Shown: one piece after another, positions 14,370-27,335 of the stretch
Numbering within the stretch: position 1 is the stretch's first letter
Layout: every line of letters begins with the position of its first letter
From: Archilochus colubris
Lineage: Eukaryota; Chordata; Aves; Apodiformes; Trochilidae
Length of the DNA stretch: 64,000 nucleotides
Reading direction: 5' to 3'
NCBI GenBank assembly: GCA_023079485.1
Contig: CM041084.1
Location: 123,969,450-124,033,449 of the forward strand
Made by a program: the position numbers and the translations under genes
Notes under the pieces: generated by a model
Told to the model about the DNA's origin: nothing
What the model saw: only the letters and a program-made list of their open reading frames with translations
Database searches by the model: none

Positions 14370-14390
14370 TATACCACGTGACGTGGTATA
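14370..14390. repeat. 21-bp perfect palindrome around CACGTGACGTGG
   Basis: TATACCACGT, a central G, and ACGTGGTATA form an exact odd palindrome. It contains an E-box (CACGTG) and TGACGTGG, the core bound by ATF6/XBP1-type bZIP factors. Function is unproven. Confidence 0.6.
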
Positions 14391-15708
14391 CTTAGTGAAG
14401 ATGTGCTTGGTGTGATCCTATGCCCTGGGTGCTAATATTAATTGTGCTTGTGGCTGGAAATGTCAATGTGGTGTTTCTTAAAAGCAGAGGTCTGTACTGC
14501 CCCAGGTTTAAGATTCAGTTTTGTTCAATAATTGCAGTTCTTATTCTGTTGTATAGAGGGGGAAGGATTTATGCAGTTTTATGCAGTAAGTGGTTCTCTG
14601 TGTTTTCCTATACAGACAGTAGAAAAAAACCTGGTGAACTATGGATATCAGTGATTCCATCCACCTGAGCTAATTATACTCAGACAAAAAAATGCAAGGC
14701 TGTGCCTTTCCTGTGGCCAGCATCAAGTCCAGTGGATTTCCATATTTCCTAAAATATGTTGGAAAATTGTTAAAGACTTTCTACTTATTCATTAGCAAAC
14801 TAATTAAATGTTTGAAACTCCTGTGAATGGAGATTTTTTTCATCTGATCTGATTGATGGTTAGTGTAACTGACATCCAGTTTCCATTGGCATAAGGTGAC
14901 ATACAAAAAATGGATTCACATCAAATGGTTCTCTACAAGAATGCAGGATTTTGCCTGTGTAGGCGCATTTAATCATACGTTTTTTTATTTATTTCAGAAG
15001 GTCCAAAGAAAAGCAGAGTTTAATTTCTGCAAATTATATTCCCAAAGCAAAGGCAGGAAGAGATGTTGCTTATTAGAAAAATCTACACACTTGTATTCAT
15101 CTCAAAATATTGATTAAATATAAAATGTAGGCATAACATTATTTGTAGCAAGGCTCTTCTTTAGGTATTGAATACTGCACATTAACTGCCACTTTCTAAG
15201 CCAATACCAATGGGACATTTATAATGTTAACTTGAACAAGCAACTCTTGATTTTAACTGTTGACACTATAGAAAAACATATATATGCATAAAATGCTAAT
15301 TGATTATTTCTAACAGCGTTATAGCTGTTAATGGAAAGGTGTCTACCTATATCACCCTCCCTAAAAGAGAGCTTTAAGTTTTATATCTTATTCTGTGGTT
15401 TTGTCTCCAGCTTAAGACAGGATTTCAGAATTTGCCTTGCTTATTTCTTTTGCATACAGTTCTTTGGATGTTAAATCAAAAGTATTTCAGACTTTGTCAG
15501 AGTTAAAGATATTCTCCATTAATATGTCTAACTTTGTGGGACTTTCTAATTTTCTAATATTTGTAATATAATTCTGATTGATTGCTGAAAGCATCTATTA
15601 ACACATATTAAAAACCAAAAAAAATTAAAAACCAACAATGCACACACCTGAGCACAGGACTTCCTGCATTATTCACTAAAATTTAATCCTCTAAAACAGG
15701 CCAATAGG

Positions 15709-15770
15709 AAAAAATAAAATAAAAAAACCAAACAAACAAACCAAAACAAAAGCAACAAATAACAAACAAT
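15709..15770 (+). repeat. A-rich (CAAA)n-like tract
   Basis: Units such as AAACAAACAAACC and AAAACAAAAGC. Low complexity. Confidence 0.75.
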
Positions 15771-18020
15771 TACTTTCATTTCATATGCAGGAAAACTAAC
15801 CTTGACCATGTGACCTTAAGACCTAATATAGGAAGTAAATAAAATAAATATGTTCTAAAATAGTCCTGGAGATTTAAAGACAATTTATAATTTCTGTGGT
15901 TTGTCTTCTGATTTTTTTACTATTTTTGTGGCTTTGATATTTTAACTGCATTATATTGAGGCAGAGTCTGAAGATAATGGTTAAAAGTCAGAATTAATCT
16001 CTTTGAAGATTACTGTTATTTCCAGTTTAAAACAAAGATTTCTTTAAAGTTAATTTTAAAATATACATTAAATTAGTATCAAATGTATATTTTTATATTT
16101 TTAGTGAAATAGAATATTTTCCTTTACAGTGCTATTTAGATAAACTTGTTCTGGAGAGTCTGCAGGTTGCCTCCTGGTCATTAATACATGCTAGTTATAG
16201 AGATAGCTCAACTACTCTGCCACTTTGTCCATCACTGAATTTGGGCAACATGTCATCCTTCTGCATGTACAAATCCATTACACAAAATGTTAGCCTGAGA
16301 CTTAGGTTTCATTTTGTTCCATTCAAGTTTATAAATATCTGAGTTTTTATAAATGGAGTCATTTTCATTGCATCTCAGTTCTTCTTAGCAGAACATGTTT
16401 ACCAAAATGGAAAGTAAAATATGTTAAATATTAGCTGAACTCACAGTTGCAATTTTCTTACCATTTACTTTTCCCTGAAGTCTCAGATGTGATGGTTATG
16501 AGTAGCTGTGAAAAAAAAATGTACTAGCTTTTTTTTTACGCGACTTTCCTTTTTTTATCCTAATTAACCCTTCTTTAAGGTGACTAACTTGTCAAAAGGT
16601 AAAAACAGAGCAACATTAATAGTCTTTCAAATAGATCCTACCATAGGCTGGAAAAGGCTTATATTTTAATATGGCAGTTCTAAAGACCTTATAATATCAG
16701 GACTCTGCAATGAAATGCAAATCAATCTCATATTTTTATGGAAACAGGACTGCATGTCTGTGTCTGCCCAGCTGGTCTGTTGACCCAGGCGAAGCTCTGT
16801 TATGTAGCTGCACTAGAGGTGCAAGGTGTTGGAAGGTGCAAGGTGTTAGAAAGACAAAATGTTTTTCTTCCCTGCCATGTGTCCATTGCTCTCTCTTCTC
16901 AGCAGCTTTTCCAGGATTTCTCTGAGTAAATAAATTGTCAGTTTTCTGGTTCACCCAATGGGACCGTGGTTATTCTTATGATCAAAGAACGATACCTTTC
17001 CTCAGTTCCTCCTCAGTATGCCTGTCCTCAAAGACATTCTCAGCTTTCTCATCCTGGTTTTGGTTCATACATAGGCATTTTACAAGTGTTCATCAAAATG
17101 TGGCCATTTTGGAAACCATTTCTATGTCCAGACTAGTGACAAGGGCAGTGGTGCTCTGCCAGAAGGTCTGTGACAGGACTCTGTAGGATATCTGATAATA
17201 TCCCACAGTCCACTGGTGCTACCTACTTCTCCTGGAATGCAGAGCTCCATGGAAGCCTGCTCAGCAATTCAGAATTAGAATTTGCTGAGGCCATGCAATA
17301 AATGTAAGCATGACTAGAGAAAACATTAATCAAAAAAATGAGTTTTCATCCCTCTTTTTGAAAGATTTCTTGATGTGTTTGTACCGTTCCATTTCCAAGT
17401 GTTGTGGTGGTTCTGGATTTTTCCACATGATTCTTGGAGAGATTAATCCTGAATAGAAAAAAGAATGTATAGCAAAACCTGCTGAAAGTAAACAATCCAT
17501 CTCAGAAACCTCAGGGCCTCTACAGGGTTTCTGAGATACCATCATGCCATCTACTACAGAGACTGTGAAAAAGACCATGAAAAAGAAACCATTTTTCATA
17601 TGGTAAGAAAAATCTTATTCATAGGAATGGATCAAAAGGTAACCTGCCAATTCCAATTCGACCATTTAATAAATAAATGAGACATCTGTTGAAAAAAGCT
17701 TTGGATTTTAAAAAATGAGGTAGCTGGCAGGCATATAAAATTAGTTGATTTTATTTGCTTTTCCTTTTAAAACGAATATTCATAACAGTTGCCACATGAA
17801 AATGGAAATTAACTCTATGTGCCACCAAGACAAGAATGTAGCAAAATCTCAGTCCTTCTACTGGACATAAGTATCAACAGAACTGGATAAGTGTTCATTA
17901 AGGGACAAAGGTGATGATCCATTAAATTTTATTTCAGATGACTGTAGAATGTCATTCTTTTTGATGTTTGTATATATATGGTGCTGGGAAACTACTGTTT
18001 AGCGCCAGTGTTTTTGCAAC

Positions 18021-18060
18021 TTAAAACAAACCAAAAAACAAAAAAACCCCAAACCCACAA
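18021..18060 (+). repeat. A/C low-complexity tract
   Basis: TTAAAACAAACC, then A-runs split by CC and CCCC. Confidence 0.65.
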
Positions 18061-19293
18061 ATCTCTTCAGCTGCTCAAAAACTCTCTTTCTTGAAGTTAA
18101 TAAATATTATAAATAAAAATGTGCATTTTTGGATGAGGAGTATGAAAAGGTAAGACTGTTGAGCTAGCAAGAGAGTTTAAAGAAAGGGGGAGAAAAAAAA
18201 GAAATTAAAAAAGAAGTATTTCTTTCTCCACAGGCTGTTAGAGAAGCAGGGAATGATGGAGTGTGTGTTCAAGAAAAGCATCAAATTGGCAGAATAGAAG
18301 CTAATCAGGCAGGAAGGAGAAGATTATGGATGATTAGGGACCTAGGCAAAAGCTGCTTATGTTGCTGGAGAAGGGGGCTAGAGAGCAGATGTGGCCCATA
18401 AATGGCCACTTCTTTAACCCCCAACAAAGCAGCAAAACTGTAGGTGCACTGGATGGGAGAGAAGTCCCAATGGTGTGAGTGTGAAACAGCCGTGGGAGGG
18501 TAGGCAGCTGAGTGCTGCTGGAAGGAGTGGGGGTGGAGAATGATCCAGGACTGCGTGGAGCAGGGATCTTTGAGTAGCACTCCAAAAAGCAGCATCTCTG
18601 GCCCAGCTGCCTGTTCTGCTCTCCTCAGATGCATGAAATAAGGAGTAGGTTGCAAATCTGGGAGGAAGATTCCTCCCTGCCACACCTACTCTGCTAGCAG
18701 AAAAGTGTAGTAAACCAGATTCCACATCATGCACCCCACTTGTCTGGCTTGCTGCAGCTTTAGCTTCTTTTCTTCCTCAGGACAGCAGAAGCAGAGTCTG
18801 TCCCTGAGGAAGTAAAAATCAGCATTGCCTTGACCTGTCTCACAAAGTGACCAGATAGAGAGAAAAAAATACAGATTTGGTGCGAGCTATAAAATGGGAA
18901 AGGGTTGAAAAGAGAGCTGTTAGACTGGAGACAGAATCATTGCCAAATGAGTAATAGCTCTGCTTTGGGATTGAGAAGAAACGTATGCTTCAGGGGGAAC
19001 ATTTTCACTCTCCTAGGCTAAATATGCCACTCTTTTGCTTAAATCCTTCAAATCAAGTTTAGCTGCACTGTTCACTTTAACAGCTTGTAAGACTATTGAT
19101 AAAAATATTTTACTAGTCCTTTTATGATTCCGTAACACCTCCAGGCATTACATGTGCAGTTTCTATTGTGTGCATGATGTGACCTCAGTTATAGGCTGCT
19201 TATCACAAAGAAATAGATATTATTAACAATTATGAGATACTAATGTCTGTTTCTTACATATTTTAAATAGATGAATCAAGTGTGGGGTTTTTT

Positions 19294-19352
19294 ATTACAA
19301 TAATATATTACATATACAATATAATAATACACAATATGTATATTACAATAAT
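19294..19352. repeat. AT-rich low complexity
   Basis: Repeated TATTACAATA and ACATATACAATA units. Confidence 0.65.
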
Positions 19353-20540
19353 TTTTGCTGTCATGTATTTTAAAAAACTTCCCTTTGTGTCTTCATTGCA
19401 ATCAAAGCTACCGTCAACTGAAAAAGCTGCATCTTAGGAATTAGTATTCTTTCTGGTTCTTTCTCAACAAAATTACCTTGGGCTTAAAGATTTCATTGGA
19501 ACTTTTAATAGTTTTTAAGACTTGCTTATTACAGCTTTAGATTTAGTTGAAAGTAAAGGCAAGAGTACATCTGTTGTGAGTGGGCACAAGTAGTCAGTTT
19601 ACACTTAGAGATCTGCTAAGAAGTAAGGCATGAGGTAAAGATAAAATTTTTCTATAGTTCACAATTTTTTGGTAAGAGCAAATGTTTGTTTCTTCTGAAA
19701 TTATATTTTGATTGTCTGCCTGTTTAATATACATTATACTGTTTTGTGCCTAATTTTTTCCCCAGTATCTCCTCAAATTGTTATTTTCTTTGATCTTTTT
19801 CCGGTATATCAGCAAGATTGCAGTGAATCACCAGTCATCTCACCTTTGGCTTGTGTTCAATAGCCTGCTTTTCCAAGTCTGAAAGTTATTTCATGTTCTT
19901 TTCCTTTGCTTCTAATTCAACACACATTGTGTATAATTGCAGGGTAGAGTGATGATTACTCTCCAAAGAATTACAATCAAACTTGGCTTGTTAGTGTATA
20001 AAGCTCTGGCTGTTAATCACAATCATTTAAGCAGTAGCTAACCCTCACTAAAACACAGATGGCATGTTGTTAGCATTTCAAGCTACCCAAGCTCAGACAT
20101 TGTTGATGTATCCCAGGGAGGACTTTGTTATGCTTTTCAGTACTGCTTCTCTTCTGTAACACTGAACAGTATCTGCAGGGTTTGATACTCTCTCATACAC
20201 TTAGGATGAGCACATGAATGCTCACTGTACAGCTGTAGCAGCTCGTGCAAATAAAAATGCACGTTTTTTCCTCTGAAGAAAATGAAGAATTCAACAGTAC
20301 AACCCAGAATGAATACAAGAAGGAAGTCAGTGAAAGAAAAAAAAGGAAGCTGCCTTGATTAAAACTAGTAAGTAATCTAAAATATGCACATATCTGACAT
20401 AAGAAAACCTCAGCAAGCTTGATCAGTAATGGTAATTTGAGTCTGAGTTCCATGTTTGCTGGCCAAGAGTTCTATGGTCTGGTGATTTTCAGCAAGCCAT
20501 AAGATTATCAGATAGCTATTTTTTCAGGAGCTACTTGAAC

Positions 20541-20567
20541 ATAATAAAATAAAATAAATAAATAAAT
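20541..20567 (+). repeat. (AAATA)n/(AAAT)n microsatellite
   Basis: ATAATAAAATAAAATAAATA followed by AATAAAT. Confidence 0.75.
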
Positions 20568-21543
20568 CCTCAAATACTGTATATCTAAGAGTAGAACAAA
20601 TCATACAATCAGTGCCAAGCCCCTGAGCAAAGATTTTTAATAAGAATGAAGAAATGCTTGATACAACATGACAATCTACTTTATAAAATCCTGTATTTCT
20701 TCAAAAACATGTGTTTTGTGAAGGTTTAAAATTACTACATACAGAAAAGCTGAATTCTTACATTGCAGAAAAGGATTCTCTGAAAAGTCAGGCTATGGTG
20801 ATGTGAGAAAAAGGCATAAAGCAGACAAAGATTCTTGCTTCTGCACAGACTCAGTACATGTGTATGTGTTGTTCTCTCTCCTCTCAACAGCTTCCCTATT
20901 AGTAAAATAGAGATTAAAAGTGCCTCATTCAGAAGATACCTTTGGAAATGGAGTTGCAGTTTAAAAAAAATGTCTTGTTTTAAATAAATTCTACAGAATA
21001 CAAAAAAACCCACAACAATCTGTTCTCTAATGAAGAATTTATCATTTAACTGGAATTTATCTGTGCATGACTTTCCATGAGTAAATGTCAAGTTAAGAGC
21101 TCACAGGTCAAGGAATGAGCATTCCAATGCTGGTAGGGAACTTGAGAACTGGTACCTTATCTCTCTGAGGCTGCTGTGAATGCAGTAGGCTTCACTAGGA
21201 AGAATGGTAATGGAGTCATCCCTACTTGAATGCTCAGAGATGTATTAGGTCATGGCAGGAGAAGTTTTGTTTATTAAATTAGTTAGGCTTTTCTCGTCAC
21301 TTTTTACCCAGATTGTTGTTGGTTTATCTACATAGATGTCATTCCATAGTGTGATATGGCATTATCAAATCAGAATTTCAGAAAAAATTATATGATGTGT
21401 ACATCAGCTGGGTAAGAGGCAACTACTTTCTGCCCATGCTCAGTTTCCTTCTACCATGTATATTATTTGTGCATCCTTCCCTGGAGACTACTGCTTAGTT
21501 TTAGAGGGCAGATTTGAACTTATATATAGATGTAGATGTATCT

Positions 21544-21560
21544 TCTAGTCACTGACTAGA
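21544..21560. repeat. 17-bp palindrome TCTAGTCA-C-TGACTAGA
   Basis: An exact odd palindrome with 8-bp arms. No associated element was seen. Chance is plausible. Confidence 0.5.
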
Positions 21561-22610
21561 CACACTTTCTAGTAACTGGCACCTATGCTACAAGAATGGG
21601 AAATTTTAATTTTTGTTATTAATGTCTTTAGCTCTTAAAATTCCAGAGACATCATTCACTTAGAACAAAATGTCATGAAGCCTAAAGTAAATTGGATTTC
21701 CACAGAAGTCAGTCTTTGGCCTTATTAGCCATTCTCTAAAATATTGTTCATATAATTAAATTATTTAGCATGTTGCTATTAAAGTATTTTATAAAGACCC
21801 ATCTGAGTAAATTCCTTGCTAAGATTTCAAGATCAGATGCCATCTTCCACTTCTCTTTCATTTGGATAAATATAGATTTTCTACAATGAACTTTGTATGG
21901 ACAGCACTGAAAGAAATTCTTGCAAGCTCTATGATTGTATAGGCATTTGGGTTTGCTACATAGACAGAAAAACTTTTGTTCATTTTCTTCTGGAGTGCTA
22001 TATATGCAGAAAAACATCACGTATACTGATTAACATTGGTTCCTGGTTCTATATCATATGATACTTCAGTGGCAGAGGAATAGGTTAAAAAGTTGTCAAA
22101 GGCCTTAATGGCAAAACCCATTTCCAGCCATGGTACATTTATGGTTCAGGGACTTTGTTTCAATACAGGGGAATGGTACTATGTACATAAACATCCTTCT
22201 ATTGTTTCCCAGAGCTGGTATGCTTTAAGGTTATTCTTTATAGCACTGAGCATCAGCCTTCATTTTATTTAAAATAAGCTGTAGTATCCACATGGCTGTC
22301 TATAAAGAGTATACTCCATACCTTCTATAGCTGCTTTTCTACTTGAAATAGTTGTTTCTCTTTTGTACTCAATGTTCATCTCAATTTCTTTGATCTGAAA
22401 TGAGAGGTGGTTTGAATATAAAATGATTTTTATCCAGCAGCCTCATACCTTCAGGACAAATGTATGGCTTGCCTGACCTCAGCAGTAGGGGAATTAAAGT
22501 TTTGATACAAATTCTGACCATCTTACAACATAGCTTTCTGTATCAAACACCTCGAAATTGAGTTTATTTGTACAGCAGCAAGTTTAATGTCAAGTGCTTG
22601 AATGAAAATT

Positions 22611-22637
22611 CAATTAATTTGTTGCTTCCATTAATTG
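22611..22637. repeat. inverted pair of homeodomain-type half-sites
   Basis: CAATTAAT (22611-22618) and ATTAATTG (22630-22637) are exact inverse complements 11 bases apart. CTTTAATT follows at 22643-22650. Such TAAT clusters occur in enhancers but also by chance in AT-rich DNA. Confidence 0.4.
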
Positions 22638-23237
22638 ACCTCCTTTAATTTTCAAACCTTACATGTTTGTTTAATCTTAATACCTTTTGATTTATTCATG
22701 AAATGATGCTCTTCTGAGCATTTTAATAATCTCTGTCTATTCAAGCATTTTCAATGTGATATTCTTCATCCCAGGTTTTTAATGAGGTTTCTTATGTAGG
22801 TATTTTTTAAATAAAAATCATGGATTTTTTTTAATTATTATTCATTAACTGAATATTAGAAACCATGCCTTGTTAGGAAAATCTCATCAATTTAAGGTTC
22901 CAGAGTAGGTCACCAAGTGCCATTCTAATAAAAATGAAATTTGCATGCAATGCTTCATTTGAAGAAGTGCTTGTTTATCTTCTCTGGCATTTATTACAGT
23001 GATCAAGCAACTGAAATAATCTGCATATTATGCAAACTAGTCCTTTTCCCAGGAAAGTTCTCAGAGTCGTCAGGTTTTTTATGGTAAGAAAAAAAATTAA
23101 TGCAAAGGCTTATTGTAAGATAGCGTGAGATAAGAACTGGATCTTGTCACAAGAAATTCTTGTCACTGTCATTGCAGGTGACTAACCTATTCTGGGTAAT
23201 GAAGGATTCTGATATTATGAGTTAACTCATAGAAATT

Positions 23238-23261
23238 TGTGTGTGTGTGTGTGTGTGTGTG
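23238..23261 (+). repeat. (TG)12 microsatellite
   Basis: Twelve uninterrupted TG units, the longest dinucleotide array in the window. Likely polymorphic. Confidence 0.95.
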
Positions 23262-24300
23262 AGTGTTCTTAGCAGCATGAAGGATTGCTCTATTTGCTTC
23301 CTGGTTAATTGGGTTATTGCCCATTCTACCGGTGTAACCACAAAGATAACTAAAAGAATTGGAGCTTTAGAAAATGAAGATTTGGCAAAGAAGAAAGTTC
23401 TTAGTGAAAGAGAGTTTCACTGGGAACAGTCAAATCATCTGGGAAAGTAAAGCTAACAGTATCTATCTTTACAGTCAAGAGCATGAAGATATTGAAGGAA
23501 GGAAAGGCTTCCTGTGCAACAAATTATTTAAAATCATTGTCTATACACATACTAAAGACTCTTTATTTGAGAGGGGTTTTTTGAGACATTTTTTCCTACC
23601 AGGTGAAATTTTTAGCTTTCTGAAAGCAAAAGTCATAAGCTTATTGGAAGTAAACTGTTCCCAGATAATGTTTTGGTGTAGATGTTTACATGGTAGAAGG
23701 CATTTTGGGCAAGCTTTTTGGAATAAGGCTTCATTTTGTAAAGTAGTTGCTGCAGAATCATTTCTCTATGAGAATGGTGAATCATGGTGAAAAGTCAAAT
23801 AATGGAGGGAAACTGGAGAGGAACAGGCCTTTATGAGGTAAAAATATACCTTTTAACAAAACACACAATTCACATGGCTTTAATTACAACCTGTGAAGGA
23901 GCAACCTCCTTGAAGCGGAACTTCAACCAATATTGGAAACACCATTATCTTTCTCTTACTTTATCTGTTTATTCTTCCTGACTGTCTGTGGAGAGAGGGA
24001 GAGCCCTCTCCAGGGAGCAAGTCACAGCACTGGAATTGTGCTTCTGATCTGAGCTGGGTAAGGATCTTGGGGAGACCAGCTAGATATTTAAGGTGTAGAT
24101 GTGTGGGTAGGAAGAGCAGACACATTTCTGCCTGTTGTGATACTGCAGCAGAGGCTGAATAGAAATCATTCCTCCTGGAGCTTCATGCTTCTTAAGTTAA
24201 TGGATCTATCTGTCAGTGTAGGCACTACTTGCATGGATTTTGCCAGAGTAACCCATCACTCAGAGGTACACAGTTGGCTGTCTATTTCATGAAGCCATCC

Positions 24301-24346
24301 TTTTTTTTTTCATTTTTTTTTCTTTTTTTTTTTTTTTTTTTTTTTT
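24301..24346 (+). repeat. long T tract with CA and C interruptions
   Basis: 46 bases of T broken only by CA and C, followed by AGGATC. It could be a reversed poly-A of an - strand insertion or a strong pyrimidine tract. No retroelement body is recognisable to its left. Confidence 0.85.
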
Positions 24347-24455
24347 AGGATCTTTTACATGACTGACAGCACAAATTGCATTTTGCAAATAAACTGTAAA
24401 GTTATTGTCTGTCACTATTGTGCCATCCACCATTCCTTTAACAGTTACAACCCCT

Positions 24456-24481
24456 CCTTGTGTCTTACCTTGTGTCTTACC
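24456..24481 (+). repeat. 12-bp tandem duplication
   Basis: CCTTGTGTCTTA occurs twice head to tail (24456-24467, 24468-24479), followed by CC. Confidence 0.85.
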
Positions 24482-24629
24482 TGAAATGAGATAATAAATT
24501 TTCCAGTGAAGGTTTTGTCTCTCAAAATAACACTTGTGCAGTGATTAGCACTTTGGGGTGCTGAAATTTAATGGAGTTTTCTGATCTTGCCATAACATAG
24601 CAAATAATCACCGAAGTATGGAAAATAGA

Positions 24630-24772
24630 TCCAGAAGGGATTTGGAGACCGTATAATCTGTTCCCTGCTCTGAAACAAGGCTAAATTATATCTGTCAAAT
24701 ATGATACTGATATATGTGCAACCTTAAAGACCTCCAGTGATGGGAATCCTACAACCTCACAAGACAGATATA
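24630..24772 (-). mobile_element. CR1-like 3' end, antisense and ancient
   Basis: Read as given, it carries the reverse-complement CR1 pattern: AGAAGGGATTTGGAGACC, then TTCCCTGCTCTGAAACAAGG, then GACCTCCAGTGATGGGAATC and TACAACCTC. These are degraded versions of the CR1 segments around TTGGAGATGTTCAAGA and the 3' UTR. Terminal octamers are not evident. An older CR1/L3-type copy fits best; alignment would be needed to be sure. Confidence 0.6.
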
Positions 24773-27111
24773 CTCAGAGGGGTTAGTGTACATTTACATT
24801 ATTACATTACTATGCATATTTTACTACTGTTTTTTCCTGCATTCCTTGTCATTTAACCTAACACCTTTGTCTTTTCCATCAGGGATATGGAGAGTACATT
24901 ATTTCCTATCATAACAGAAACATTATTGTATTTGAAGTCTGATTATCATCTCACTTGTTGATCTTCATTTGACTGTGATTTAAATGCACATAGCACATAA
25001 AAAAGCCGTGGTGCTTAAAACAAATAGTGATAGGAGAGGTAATGAAGTTTGGGCCAGGGAGTATAAAATCAGCAGGTGTCAGTGAAGTTTTCCCTCTGAC
25101 CTAGCAGACTCCAGAGCCCTGAACTGTGTGGGTTGTTGTTTCACCTGTGCCATTACAATAGAAGGTGTCTGATAATGCTTTGTGGACTACAGAGGGTATC
25201 GCAGGCATAGTCTCAAGGGCTTTAGAACTAATGTGGATGTTTCCACTTCATTACTTTCAATGGACCACAGTCTTATCTGTCTACATTAATGAATGGTTTA
25301 GCCCTCTGGAAGACAAGCTACTGGTTATATTCTAATGATGACATAATTAAGAACCAGAAATAGACCTCAGTGAGAGAACTGCCTGTAGCCATGACCCACG
25401 GGCTCCTTGATTCTATTGTGCACAAATCCAGGATTACTGAAGCACGGAAAGATAAACTGTATGGTATTAGAGAAAGTGTCAGAGTGATAAAAATGACTAT
25501 CGGTATTTTTTGGAATACAATCTTGTGTTGCAGTTTGGAAGGGATACAAATTATTGGATGCTGATTTTCCAAGAACACATTCATTTTAAGATCCTGTCTG
25601 GAATAAAAATTGGAGATCTGTGCAGCACTCTGCATTGGTAGCTCTAGCATTAAAAATATTTCCTGGGGATATTCAAAATTATTTTCAGGAGAAATTTTAT
25701 TGACATATTTTAACGTTAGAAAACAATTAATTACGGTATAGCATAAAAAAAATGTGGATGGGTTTTTCTGGGAATGAAGTTATGAACAGAGAGTAAGCAT
25801 CTCTGGATGGTAAAAATGGAGCTGAAAGCAAAGTGTTGGTTTGAGATAGGCTTATCAATAAACATTAGAATAATTCTGTGATTTTCAGAATCAATCAGAT
25901 AACAGGAATAATACATGAAACAGGTACTCTGACTATTAATTATTTGGTCAGCAAGAAAGCAAACAGAAGGCAACTGTACAGGCTGCACCATAAGTCCTGT
26001 ATCTTTATTTGCATGACTGTGGCAATCTGTTTGCATCTATTACTGTTTACAAAAAATATGAACCCCAAACCCAGAAAATGTTCCCGGTGTCATGTTGAAC
26101 CTTGAGACAAAAATTCCCTGTTGTGTGGCATCATCATACTTTCATATGCAGTAGATCATAATTAATAAATAGTCTGACATCACATGTATCCATATTCTAC
26201 ATTTCTTGAGTGCAGTAATCAAACATCCATTTAACTGACACTATTGGAAGTCTGAAATATGTTTAATCTGTAAACTAGTTGGGTCTTGGATTCTGAGATA
26301 TTTTTTATTATTTCTTTTATGTATCTGCAGCTAGGCATGTATGAAATTTGTCTTTCTTCTACTCAGAATTTTTGACTTTTCTGCTCTATGTGGAAGAAAA
26401 TGAGTTACTTTTCTCCAGTCTTTCTGAATGCTGGGAACCAAAGAATTAAACTGAATATGAGATAAGTTGTGTTAAAATGAATTATGCAGAATAATTACCA
26501 CAGCTAGTTTTATAATTATGATTAAAAGAGATTTAAATGTCTTCTTAAAAGTAAGCAACAGAAGGTTCCTACCAGAAGTAGCCTTCTAATAAAAGCTGTG
26601 GAGAACAGAATGTTACACCAAACTGCCAGTTCCTTTCAGATCCATGTGTAAACTAGACATCCTGACTAGATATCCCATTAGCTACAAATAACATATTTGC
26701 TTTCTATTTGAAATATTTCTTTGTATATTTATACCTCCAATATCATTAATTTAATAGTGTCATGAGAGTAAGTATAGTCATTTCATCTCTGTCTTTAGAA
26801 GTTATCAATGTCAACAGCCGCATTTTGGGGTTTTTGCTGTAATTTCTGTGTTCGTGTACGATAGAGAACTGTCCAAATAATTTATTGCAGTTCATGAATT
26901 ACTGTGGAAGTCTTCCCTCTGCAACTTGAAGTTTGCTGTTTGCAGCTGACTATTTGCTTTTTGAATTGGTCACTGTGGTCACATCATGTTGCTGACTATC
27001 CCCCAGGTCCCCGAGCAATTTCTGAGCAGGGTGCTGGACACTGCCAGCAGAGATCTTTGGAAGAGTGCACATCCATATTTATGAAGTTTTTTTAGTGGAC
27101 AATGCTGACAG

Positions 27112-27171
27112 AAAAAAAAAAAAAAAAAAAAAATTGTTTTGGAAAAAAAACCAAAAAACCACAAAAAACCT
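27112..27171 (+). repeat. A22 tract plus A/C tail
   Basis: 22 A in a row (27112-27133), a short TTGTTTTGG break, then A-runs separated by CC. No retrocopy body was recognised upstream. Confidence 0.8.
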
Positions 27172-27320
27172 CACCTAAAATTATTTATGTAACTTTATAA
27201 AATATTAACTTGATTTTTGCAAATTTCTTGCAATTCTAAGATGTCATTATGCTGTAGTTGTTCTGCATTTTCTTTTATTATGCTTATGCCCAGTGCTTTA
27301 GGTGCTTGTATGTTTTAACC

Positions 27321-27335
27321 AAAAAAAAAAAAAAA
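27321..27335 (+). repeat. A15 tract
   Basis: An uninterrupted A-run following TTTTAACC. Confidence 0.8.

Larger units (their letters stand above)
14097..24629. other. intronic, no gene recognised
   Basis: Apart from the palindromes and simple repeats listed, this is unique sequence. A GC-richer patch at 18300-18830 opens three overlapping - strand frames of 83-126 codons by composition alone; their Ser/Pro/His-rich translations match nothing I know. The 138-codon + strand frame at 23374-23790 also lacks any domain. Confidence 0.45.

Noticed and set aside
18305..18734. Overlapping - strand frames of 83-126 codons
   Set aside because: Three frames are open at once because of local GC and few stop codons. 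The translations are Ser/Pro/His-rich and unlike known proteins.
23374..23790. 138-codon + strand open frame
   Set aside because: It is the longest frame outside CR1, but it has no recognisable domain, no splice-site context and no promoter, and lies in intronic DNA. Chance is adequate.
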